This document shows, piece after piece, positions 47,373 through 57,269 of a DNA stretch of 64,000 nucleotides; the stretch's first letter is position 1; each line of letters opens with the position of its first letter. This DNA comes from Podaxis mareebaensis (Eukaryota > Basidiomycota > Agaricomycetes > Agaricales > Agaricaceae), in assembly GCA_018524725.1 (NCBI GenBank), contig JAEUWP010000337.1, positions 62,001 through 126,000 of the forward strand. The letters are read 5' to 3'. The notes under the pieces are model-generated. The model ran no database searches. It was not told where the DNA came from and saw only the letters and a list, made by a program, of their open reading frames with translations. The translations under genes and the position numbers were made by a program.

Positions 47373-49657
47373 GTCTCTCTGAGGCTCTTCACGGAAACGG
47401 CATATCCACAAGTGAATACGACCGCTGGAAACCCCTTCTCCACCAACCCGCTATCCAGTCCCTTCCCCCGGACACTCTCCAACGCTGTCCCTCCTGGGTC
47501 GTGCTCCATCTCATCGCTAACAAAGTTCGTTCGTCCGAGCACGCCCACGGACCCATGCTAGACCTCGTCTACTCGCACCTTGACAATGCTCCCAACGAGG
47601 TCCATGGCCCACTCATCCTCCTCGCTGCAATCCAACTTGCTCGATTCAACCTTGTCGTTCCCCTCCGTCGTCTCGCGCAGACGTTCCTCCACACCTGGAT
47701 CGAGGATCCCTCAGTGTACTTTAACCTCCTGCTCCAAGTCATCTCATGCATTCCTAATCGCACTGTCGAGAGTGCTAACATCGCTGTTCTATTGCTTAAA
47801 GCCATGGAATCACGGCAGCTTAAGCTCACTTCCGAAACATACGAAGCACTGCTCAATGACCGCTTTGTCACACTCCAGTTGACGAAATACCTCCAAGGCC
47901 GGATGGCTCAGGAGGGCTTTGTTCCTCAAACACCTCACCTCGAGGCATATCTACGATTCTTTGCAAAAGATGGTGCCATCTATGACGCAAAGCAATATTA
48001 CAATGCCATACACAAGCAGGAGACCAAACCAAACGACACAGCATCCCTCCTTAATCCGTCATCCGTACCCCAAATCCGCGCCAACACACTCATGCTGAAT
48101 GCCTACACTTCAGCACCACCCGCCTTCGGTTTCCTCCGCAAGCTCGCCTCCGCACCTTCCCCTACCGTCATCACCCCACCCACCCTTACAAACAAGAAGC
48201 GCAAAACACGTACCTTGACTCGCCTGATGCGGACCAAGTTCCTTAGTATCCATGACCTCACCGCCGCACTCTGCGTTGCCGTTCGGGATTCAAAATGCAC
48301 ATCCGCACATTTGATGAAGATATTCAACCGTGCACCTGGTGGCAGACCCACAGTCGCAACGTACACTATCCTCATACGCGGGTTGTTACTACGAGGGGAT
48401 ACAGTCAATGCCGTAGCGTACTGGAAGAAACTGCTTAAAAGTGGTGCTACCCTAGACTCGGAAGCACTAGCTACCGGTGTTGTAGCCTTAACGAGAGCTG
48501 GACGGCCTCATGACGCGTTTATGCTCCTCGAGCGATTGGGCGCCCGATCTGATACTGTCATGGATGACGACAGCACAAAACCTAAACTCGTGATGCTCAG
48601 AAAACCAGTAAAAGTCACACAAAAAGCTATCAACGATTTCATGGTCGCGCTTAACCGGATCCACCGCCCCGACGTCGTTTTCCGACTCTGGGACTACATG
48701 GACCTTTTATACAACGTCCAACCCAACGCTCTCTCCCTCTCCATCCTCCTCCAATCCGCACGCCTCGCGCACAAATTGGACGATACACTCTCCGGAGCAC
48801 TCGCACATCTCTCCCTTAAAAACCCCTTCCGCAAAACTAAAATTAAAAGTACCGAAACTTCCGCTCCTCTCGACGGAACGCAGCGTCGGGCAGAAGCAGT
48901 CTCGGCTATCCGTACACTCCTCTACGACACGACGAAAAACAAACCTAGAACATATAGTTCTGGTATATGGCACGACGAAGCGCCAGCAGACGCAGCAAGG
49001 AAAGTGTTTTTACAAGCGTTGTTTGGGATGGCTGTTGAACAGGAAGGTGGGGAGGAGAAAGTAAAGGAGATGATGGAACTTGAGGCACCCGCGAGTGCAA
49101 CGCGTGCTTCGGTGGATGAAGATCCTGTTGGGTTTGGGTTGAAGAGGTTGAGAGCGGTCAAATACGTTTTTGAGGGGTTTGAGGATTTATTGGATGGGCC
49201 TTTACCTGATCCCAATTCGATCTCAAGTCCTGCGTCTATTCCGAATTCGGGCAACATCACGACAAACCGACATGTCGAACCCAGCACACGAACACGGACA
49301 CTTTCACATTACCCCTCAATACTCCTAACAAACACTACATTTTTAAACTACATCCTTCTCTTGACTCTTTCCTCCCGCTCAACAGAAATCCCACTCCTAC
49401 TCACGTGGATGCGATACCTCTCGATCCAGCCGTCGACTTCTACGCTGGCGGTTGCGCTTGCGGCGTGGAGGGAAGTTAGTGTGCAGGCGCCGTTGGTGGA
49501 GAGGTTTCAGGGTGGGGGGATGGAGTGGGAGGGGAGGGAGTATGTGAAGTTGGTGGAGTGGTTGAAGGGGTGGGTTGGGGAGGGGAGGATTCCGAGGGAG
49601 AGTGTAGTGGGGAAGTGGGAGAGGATTTTGGGGAAGGTTAGGGAGGGGGGGAGGTGA
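47204..49657 (+). CDS. Mitochondrial pentatricopeptide repeat protein
   Basis: A single 817-aa frame. The N-terminus (MRNIPAAIASLRTRVFSTSI) is basic, Ser/Arg-rich and without acidic residues, as in a mitochondrial presequence. Helical repeats of about 35 residues follow, with PPR features such as TYTILIRGLLLRGDTVNAVA, then TGVVALTRAGRPHDAFMLLE and VVFRLWDYMDL. PPR proteins bind organellar RNA and control its processing or translation; the target is unknown. The 3' end is strongly G-rich on the coding strand (from about 49480). An overlapping upstream ATG exists at 47190. A diverged copy of the first 60 nt of this gene and its leader lies at 52656-52750. Confidence 0.88.
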   Translation: MRNIPAAIASLRTRVFSTSIPVHSLRPPKYIALAHKETRHPLWRLLDALRQPRHLLGLSEALHGNGISTSEYDRWKPLLHQPAIQSLPPDTLQRCPSWVVLHLIANKVRSSEHAHGPMLDLVYSHLDNAPNEVHGPLILLAAIQLARFNLVVPLRRLAQTFLHTWIEDPSVYFNLLLQVISCIPNRTVESANIAVLLLKAMESRQLKLTSETYEALLNDRFVTLQLTKYLQGRMAQEGFVPQTPHLEAYLRFFAKDGAIYDAKQYYNAIHKQETKPNDTASLLNPSSVPQIRANTLMLNAYTSAPPAFGFLRKLASAPSPTVITPPTLTNKKRKTRTLTRLMRTKFLSIHDLTAALCVAVRDSKCTSAHLMKIFNRAPGGRPTVATYTILIRGLLLRGDTVNAVAYWKKLLKSGATLDSEALATGVVALTRAGRPHDAFMLLERLGARSDTVMDDDSTKPKLVMLRKPVKVTQKAINDFMVALNRIHRPDVVFRLWDYMDLLYNVQPNALSLSILLQSARLAHKLDDTLSGALAHLSLKNPFRKTKIKSTETSAPLDGTQRRAEAVSAIRTLLYDTTKNKPRTYSSGIWHDEAPADAARKVFLQALFGMAVEQEGGEEKVKEMMELEAPASATRASVDEDPVGFGLKRLRAVKYVFEGFEDLLDGPLPDPNSISSPASIPNSGNITTNRHVEPSTRTRTLSHYPSILLTNTTFLNYILLLTLSSRSTEIPLLLTWMRYLSIQPSTSTLAVALAAWREVSVQAPLVERFQGGGMEWEGREYVKLVEWLKGWVGEGRIPRESVVGKWERILGKVREGGR

Positions 49658-49690
49658 GGACGGTGGTGGTGATGGTGGTGGTGATGTGGC
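49502..49690 (+). repeat. G-rich low-complexity tract
   Basis: The last 50 or so PPR codons and the start of the 3' UTR contain many runs of three or more G (for example GGGTGGGGGGATGG near 49510 and GGGTTGGGGAGGGG near 49572), followed by a GGT-type microsatellite (49660-49687). Several windows meet the four-G-run pattern for a quadruplex on the coding strand or mRNA. Confidence 0.7.
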
Positions 49691-50179
49691 GTATTTATAT
49701 AGATTATAGGTTATAGATTATTGAGTGGACGTGAACGTGAAGTGTTATTTGGAGGATCTGGTTTCTTTGTATTGACAGTTGCAGAGTTTTAGTGGGTGAT
49801 TCACTCGTAAAGACACCGGGCTCACTTCTCACGATGCCATGATGGAAGTTAAAATGTACGAAAGATTACGTTTCAGGTGACCCAGTCATATGCTAAAAGT
49901 CCTAGATATTCCCACTCGCGCCTCCAATCTACTCCTCATTTCTGGGGCTTGTTGTTATTCTCAGTGACAGAAAAAAGGTCAGCAGACTAGCTGAGCCCAC
50001 GCCCATATTCTAAACTGTTATCATCTTCTAGACATATGTTCCAGAAGGACTTCGCACGAGACAACGCATGCGGCCACGATTTAAGAAGCAGCGGTGGCTG
50101 GCATGTGTAGGTGGATGGTTACATCTCCTCCTGTCCGTACCAGGACCGCCATCTATCCTCCTTTTTTCCAGACCATACC
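49691..50179. other. Intergenic
   Basis: About 490 bp between the PPR 3' region and P450 copy 1. No coding sequence is supported. Confidence 0.5.
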
Positions 50180-52345
50180 ATGGCAATTTTCGGTCTTCGA
50201 GACATACTATTTTTGTGTTCTTGCGGTGTACTCCATCTCGTCTATCGCTGGCGTCGAAGGCCACTCCTTCCTCTGCCACCTTCACTCCCGCGATGGCCAC
50301 TCGTTGGGAATGCTTTCCAAATCCCCTTGACGTACGCTCATGTGTTCTATAAAGAGCTTGGGCGAAAGCTTGGTGAGACTAGGATTCCGTGATCGTATGT
50401 GAGGCTAATGAAGTATGAAATTGCTATTTAGGATCAAAGATCATGTATCTTGAAGCGTTTGGGAATCCCATAATAGTCTTGAATGATGATCGTATGGCGA
50501 AAGACCTCCTTGAAAAGCGCTCAGCTCTGTATTCAAGTCGGTAAGCACGCCAATACAATAAAGAGGGAGGCATTGTTTCACCATCACCAGACCTCAAGTA
50601 AGGATGTTCGCGGAAGTGTACGCATCCAAGGTGAACATGGTGGTATTCAAAAACCATCTAACCTCGATCTTTATAGGATAGGAGCCACAGAGTTCTTTGT
50701 TTTGATGCCCTATGGAGATGAATGGAGGAACCACCGACGGTTGTTCCAACAATATTTCTCTCCCAAGGCTCTGGACAGGGAACAAGAAAAAGCATTGGAG
50801 TTTGTTCGAAAGGCGCTCTTACCGAATCTATATCAGGATCCACGCGATGTCCATGGGCATGTACGAGAGTAAGCCATTCGTTCCAGAACATATTTATGTA
50901 CTGAGATCGATCCATTACTTTTAGTTGCGTTGGAGGCTTGTCGTTAGCCCTTACTTACGGACTCCCTGTTCGGCGAAACTGTGACCCCATTATTCGGCTT
51001 GCAGAAGAAGCATTCACTAGTTCCGCGGGAGCCACTGCTCCGGGGAAGTACCTAGTCAATGTTGTCCCTCCGCTGAAATACGTGCCAGAGTGGATGCCAG
51101 GTGCTACCTTCAAGAAGGTAGCGCGCAGGATTCGAGAACAGCTGACCCGCGTTAAGGAAGAACCCTATCAGATGACGTTGAAGAGCATGGTACGTCTACG
51201 GGCCTTATGCTGTATCTCCTGCTAATGTATCGGATAGGAAGATGGAACTGCTCCAGGGTCGTTCGTTTCTACGAGCTTGGAGAAATATAGAGATGCACCG
51301 GATTTTGAATACCAGGCGTTGCATATCAAACAAGCTGCAGCTCAGATATTTGGGGGTGAGTCGAGGGAGAGCTTCATCATAGACAACACTATTTAACGTG
51401 TTATGCTAGCTGCCTCTGAGACCACTGTCGCAACCACGATGACATTCATACTTGCTATGCTCAAATACCCCGAGATTCAGCGCAGAGCGCAACAAGAGAT
51501 AAATTCAGTGGTTGGATCAGATCGGTTGCCCGATTATTCAGATCAACCACACCTACCTTATCTTTCGGCTATCCTCAAGGAGGTTTTGCGGTGAGTAGCA
51601 TTTCACCGTCCAATTGGTGTCGATGCGAGTATGAAATTGCCCCCAGATGGAATCCCGTTACGCCAATGAGTGAAATTCTTAATACCCGAAACTCGCTGTC
51701 TAGTAGCTAATAAATTACATAGGTGTTCCCCACTTGACTACCGAGGAGGACGTGTATGAAGGATACTATATCCCAAAAGGATCCACCATCATGGTGAATA
51801 CTTAGTGAGTACCTCATGTCTTCGTGCCCTTGTGCAGTTGTTGATTTCGTACAAGCGCCATTCTTCATGATGATGAAATATTTCCAAATCCTGAGGAGTT
51901 CAACCCTGACCGGTTCATCAAGGATGGCGTCCTTTTGACTGATGTCCCTGATCCCAATGTCACCGCCACCTTCGGCTTTGGAAGGAGGTTTGCACATCTT
52001 TTGAGTATCTATCTTTCTTTCGATTGAAGTCTTGACCCTTGTCCAGAATATGCCCTGGTTCTCACATTGCCCTCTCAACGCTATATATCATCGCTGCTTC
52101 CATCCTAGCTTTATATGATATCTCGCCAGCGCTCGACGCGGAAGGCAAACCTGTCGAAGTCGGACCCAAATTTATTGCAGCTGCCATCATCTCGTGAGTG
52201 CTTACTTTTCCAGCCACAAGGAAGATTCCTGATTGCGGTCAACGGTCGTAGGGAACCTCTTCCATTTGAATGCAAATTTACCCCTCGTCAGGGAAAGAAT
52301 GTTGAGGGCCTCCTGCAAGAGTGTTTAGGGGCTGAGGTCATCTGA
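50180..52345 (+). CDS. Cytochrome P450, tandem copy 1
   Basis: Twelve exons (50180-50372, 50432-50540, 50591-50617, 50677-50868, 50925-51189, 51238-51355, 51410-51590, 51647-51669, 51723-51804, 51856-51987, 52047-52193, 52252-52345) sum to 520 aa. An N-terminal membrane anchor (LFLCSCGVLHLVYRW) is followed by the hinge LPLPPSLPRWPLVGNAFQIP. I-helix AASETT (302-307), K-helix E359-x-x-R362, and the heme loop FGFGRRICPG with Cys443 are all present. It resembles the large mushroom group often annotated as O-methylsterigmatocystin oxidoreductase-like; that label should not be read as the substrate. The protein should be anchored in the ER and use a P450 reductase. Exon lengths equal those of copy 2. 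Oddities: Ala replaces the usual Gly in the I helix, and a GTGAAA donor ends exon 8. Confidence 0.94.
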
Positions 52346-52655
52346 TATGGAGAATTCGGCTTATCTATTTCGCTTCCGTTTCCTTTTGCATATTTGAATG
52401 ATCCCGTATGCCTGGAGTTCTCACCTCCCGCCTGAACATTGATCGGATTGCATGATTCATGAGGACCTGTATTTTTGTGATCACGATACGCCAAATTGCC
52501 CGAGCGACACACTAAGGACTGGTGGTACGCTTCACTTGCCCTTTGAGTATCCTTCAGTGGTCGGACCCTTAGGATTCTCCCTCGGCATTGTTGAGCATTC
52601 CTTTCCGGTAACACAGGCTTTACTGACACAATGCCATACGCTGAATACGTCCACC
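52346..52655. other. Intergenic downstream of P450 copy 1
   Basis: About 310 bp with no supported coding sequence. Confidence 0.5.
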
Positions 52656-52750
52656 CCACCACCTTAGCGTGCAAGTGTCCCGTCCCGCATGCGCAATATC
52701 CCCGCTGTCACTAAGGGTCTCAGAAAACGCGTATTCTTAACTTGAAATCC
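52656..52750 (+). pseudogene. Truncated copy of the PPR gene 5' end
   Basis: About 95 bp match 47171-47265, the leader and first codons of the PPR gene, at roughly 80-85% identity by eye, including a 22-nt identical core around the start codon (ATG at 52689). The frame reads MRNIPAV and stops after 18 codons (TGA). The upstream ATG at 47190 is lost here. The orientation is the same as the parent, and the whole P450 copy 1 locus lies between parent and fragment. Confidence 0.88.
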
Positions 52751-53059
52751 GCCGATGAATGCCTGAGGGACACGTTGAGCGGTTTGAACAAAAGATTGCA
52801 GTCTTGTAGTGATATATGGCGACGTCCTTTCAGATTACACCGACGCGTTCTCGCTTGGAAGAGATGAACTTTGTTGTTGGAGTCTGTTTGGACTGGTTTT
52901 GCTTTGCACTCTTGCGCAAGTAACGAATACGGACTGACGTTTTTTGTGCCACGTTACAATTCGATTTGTCGTGTATTCGTCCTACGCCATTCAAGTTCAT
53001 AGAGGACTAAGCGTGCAGAGACGTTAACCCGGTCCAACCTGGAGGAAATTATGCTCCGA

Positions 53060-54010
53060 ATTTGATACAGACCTATCTCGTAACAAGGGATCTGTATATA
53101 CCCGTGCATCTTCCATCACAACCACATCTGGCCCCATTTCAAAGAGCTGGGCTCTACAACTTTTTCTTAATCCTCCCACATAACGATGTATCGTGGAATC
53201 AACGCCGCCTCTTCCAGCGATACTTTTCTGCCTGCGAACCTCCTTCCCAATCCCTACCAGAGCCCGAGGATAAGCCTTTTCGTTTGGACCGACACACACC
53301 TCGCCAGGCGCCCTATTGGCTCAGCGCGATCCTCAGATGCAGCGGAATCACGACGGTCATGACCTACGGTCTCCCCATTCAACGAACAAACAATCCGAAG
53401 GCCTAACTTATCGAAAACGTCTTCAAAGCCTCCATGCTTGTGACTGCGCCTAACAAGTACCTTGTTGAGATGCCTCGTTGATTAAAGTGCATTTCGGAAC
53501 AGTTCCCTGGTGCTTGTTTGTCCGGAGATGAGGCGTTGCTTGGACTTGACGCCTGTTTCTGACGTTACTTCATGCGGCCAAACCGTCTTTTGTATCCACT
53601 GACGCCTGATCGACCCGACAAGTCGATACCAAACAGGCTAAATTAACAAATCGGAACTTTTGGTTTCTGGAGTTGTGTCGCACTACTCCATCACAATCAA
53701 GCCCGATATTTGCAAACCCGCACCTAACTCGCAATTAACCGCATCTTACACAACAAAGGTACCCCAATGCTCGCATTCGTTTTCGCCACACTCAAAAACT
53801 ACCCCGAAAATCAATGCCGCGCGCAATATGAAGTTTACGCTGTGATTGGATGCCACGGGTTTCCCAAGTTTTCTGTTAACCACAAGCACCGTATTCGTGG
53901 GCAGTCCTGAAGGAGGTTCTGATTTATGTCCCCGCCCGGTTTTTTGTGGTTTTTTGTTTCGGTTGATCAGGTTGGACGAAATCCCATTGCGCCCCTTGGC
54001 AAGTTTTTGT
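53060..54010 (+). pseudogene. Decayed P450 copy between the two intact ones
   Basis: Scattered blocks in several frames match consecutive parts of the flanking P450s in the right order: NQRRLFQRYFS (near 53200), MTYGLPIQR (53358), APNKYLVEMP (near 53450), FATLKNYPENQCRAQ (near 53780), and a trace of the PI-PLG segment before the EEDVY region (near 53975). Stops and frame changes separate them, and no heme loop was found. It is a third, dead tandem member. Confidence 0.85.
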
Positions 54011-54673
54011 TCCTGAGACTGACAACCGGTAATGGACTAATTCCGAATGCCTACAGGGGTACTTCGTTTGATGGGCTGTGGTGAGCCCGTTCTTCGATTT
54101 TGATAGGTCCCAATTATTCGACTCACAGTCGCCGATTACAATACTTTAAAAGGCCCAACGGCTTCTTTATCTACGTCAGTTCAATCCATCACATGACTCT
54201 CCTATGATCTTTGTGAGAACGAGAAGACTCCATGATAAGTATCGTACAATTTTATCCGCTCCTAAACCATAGCAGGGAAAGTGGGACATATTCTTTGAGC
54301 CTCTGAACTTCCAATCCGGCTGGTGGCTCGAATCCACAATCCGACCCCTTGATAGGAGACAAGTCTCTTATGCTCCTTCCGAAGGACTACACGGTTCAAT
54401 TGTATGTTACTTACGACGAGCCTTACGACAACTCACCAACGAAAGTGATGACAAGCACAGGTTTATCGTCATGCCACAGAAGAGATTGTCACGAAGCCGG
54501 ACTCCACAACAACGTTTACTCTCACACATTTTCCAAAGATATCTTCCAGCAGAAGACCTGTATACAGTTCTAGCTGGGATTCTCAGGGAGTGGGGACCAG
54601 GGGTCGACAGAAGTGATAAATAGTCTCACTGCAATCTGCCTGAAGACAGGTCGTTGTCCCCTTCTTCGATATC
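54011..54673. other. Intergenic or fully degraded P450 remnant
   Basis: About 660 bp after the last recognisable P450 block. No further motif could be assigned. It presumably includes the promoter of P450 copy 2. Confidence 0.45.
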
Positions 54674-56852
54674 ATGGCTATCCTTGGCTTTCGAGATGTC
54701 TTATTTCTTTGCTTCTGCGGCGTAGTCCATTTCATTTATCGCTATCGCCGAAGACCACGTCTTCCCTTGCCGCCTTCACTTCCTGGGTGGCCGATTGTTG
54801 GGAACGCGTTCCAGATCCCCTTGAGGTACGTTCATATCTTCTATCAGGAGCTTGAGCGGAAGCTTGGTGAGATTCGAGTCCTGAGATAGTACGGTACGAA
54901 GTGCTGATTGAGCTTTCGGAATTAGGATCGAAGATCATGTATCTTGAGGCGTTTGGTCAACCTATCATTGTCATCAATGATGCTCTGATGGCGAAAGAGC
55001 TTCTCGAGAAACGCTCGGCTTTGTATTCGAGTCGGTGCGTGTTATGGCGCATTGCAGGGTTGAATGGTAGCGTTATAGCACTAAATGCCTCGTTGGCAGA
55101 CCTCCTTTTAGGATGCTCGCAGAAGTGTGCGTATCAATCATGAGCTTTGTTGGTCCTGAGGAACTTATGCTTCATTGCCTACAGAATAAAAACTCCATAT
55201 CTCTTTGCTTTCTTCCCCTACGGCGACGAATGGAGGAACCAGCGTCGGATATTACAACAATACTTCTCTCAGAAGACTCTGTATCGACAACAGGACAAAG
55301 CACTAGAGTTTGTCCGGAAAGGACTCTTACCGAACCTGTACCAGGACCCCGGAAACATTCATGAACATATGCGAGAGTAAGCCAAAGTTCGTCTCCAGTA
55401 ATTTCACGACGGGATTAAAGGGGTCTTTTCAGGTGTGTCGGAGGCCTGTCAATATCCATGACCTACGGAGTTCCTGTAAAACGAAAACACGACCCTTTTC
55501 TTCAGTTGTCGGAAGAGGCCTTCACAGGTATTACCGCAGCCGCTGCTCCGGGGACATATCTCGTCAACACCGTACCCATTCTCAAACATGTGCCAGAGTG
55601 GATGCCAGGTGCTACCTTCAAGCGGGTGGCACGCAAAGTGCGAACACAGATAATCCATGTTATGGAGGAGCCATATCGGAAAACCCTGAAGAGTATGGTA
55701 TGTGCCTATCTCCAGATTGATTGACTTTTTTCCTGATGTATTGAACAGGATGATGGAAGTGCGCCGGAATCGTTTGTCTCCAAGAGCCTGGAAAGCCATA
55801 GGGATAAGCCAGACTTTGCGCTTCATGAATCCCGTGTCAAACAAGCCGCGTTCCAAATCTTCGGAGGTGACTTGACTAATTGCTCGTCCATGTAACAACC
55901 TTGTTCATTGCACGGTGTTAGCTGGGTCTGAAACCACTGTCGCATCCACGATGACGTTCATTCTGGCCATGCTTAAATATCCCGAGATTCAGCGTAAGGC
56001 CCAAGCAGAAGTCGACTCAGTTGTTGGACCGGATCGGTTGCCTGATTTCTCGGATATGGCTCATCTTCCCTACCTTTCAGCAGTACTCAAGGAGGCTTTA
56101 CGGTGAGTGGTGCTTGCCCATCTCATCAAAGTATTTATGAACCTGGGTTTTTACCAGCTGGAATCCTATTGCGCCGTCAGGTAAGAAATTCCTCCGTTGT
56201 CTTAACCATTCAACTGATTGAAAGAAACATAGGGGTGCCCCATATGACGAGTGAAGAAGATGTATATGGGGGATATTACATTCCTAAAGGTGCCCTAGTC
56301 ATGGCAAACACTTAGTGAGTGACATATGGCCTCAAATATTCCTTGAAACTAAGTGGGCGTCAGTGCTATGCTCCAAGACGAAGAGACCTTCCCAAACCCG
56401 AAGGAATTCGAGCCTGAAAGATTCATCAAGGATGGCGTCCCTTTGACTGATATTCTTGACCCAAGCGTCATTGCTACTTTCGGCTTCGGAAGGAGGTTTG
56501 CGCTGAATACTTGCCATATTCACCTTTCTCTATTGACACCCCAACCTCATCCAGGATATGCCCTGGAGCACATATAGCACTATCAATACTGCACATCATT
56601 GCAGCTTCAGTCCTTTCCTTATTCGACATCTCTCCAGCAATTGATGCGGAAGGCAAACCCATCGAAGTCATACCTGAGTTCATCGCCACTTCTATCATCT
56701 CGTGAGTGTTCCTTCCTAAAGCAACGGAGAGACTTCGACATTGACTCCGTGGACATAGGGAGCCCCTTCCGTTCCAATGCAAAGTCACTCCTCGCCAAGG
56801 GAAGAACGTTGAAGGTGTTTTACGGGAGTATATGGGAATTGAAGTCATCTGA
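54674..56852 (+). CDS. Cytochrome P450, tandem copy 2
   Basis: Twelve exons (54674-54866, 54926-55034, 55100-55126, 55185-55376, 55433-55697, 55749-55866, 55922-56102, 56158-56180, 56233-56314, 56364-56495, 56555-56701, 56759-56852) sum to 520 aa, each the same length as in copy 1. The anchor is LFLCFCGVVHFIYRY, the hinge PSLPGWPIVGNAFQIP. I-helix AGSETT (302-307), K-helix E-x-x-R (359/362) and heme loop FGFGRRICPG (Cys443) are canonical. All splice donors are standard. It is probably an ER-bound monooxygenase of the same subfamily as copy 1, with unknown substrate. The differences from copy 1 cluster outside the motifs, so the pair may have split roles. Confidence 0.95.
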
Positions 56853-57269
56853 TATGCAGAGAAATGATTCGCTGATTGTTTTCACTTGACATTTATCTGG
56901 AATTTGAATCATGTTGTGTGCTTCAAATTTCCATTAAACTGTATCCATGATCAACCTTCTTTGAATCCGATTCAAGAAGCACATTTGAGTCATTGCACAG
57001 ATCTATCCAAAATCTCAAGACTGCGCGGCCAGTGCAGGTGCATATCTCGGTAGCAGGCCAGGCCAAAATTTAAGCCACTGGAGACCCTTTGTGCCCAGGT
57101 CTTGCAGTGGGTATTTAAATTGTACATTAGCCGGCTGAGTACCAGTCCATCACTCGTGTGGGATATTAAACCACGTAGACGACGTCTGGGCTCCTTGAGC
57201 GGCTATCAAATCAATAACATTACGCCTTCGCTCTAACCTCACCCTCCGTGATTTCATCCAGCTCCGTTC
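56853..57269. other. Intergenic
   Basis: About 420 bp between P450 copy 2 and the second F-box copy. Nothing was recognised. Confidence 0.5.

Noticed and set aside
52655..54673. Possibility that the whole gap is a transposon
   Set aside because: No terminal repeats, target-site duplications or transposase/RT motifs were visible. The recognisable content is PPR and P450 remnants.
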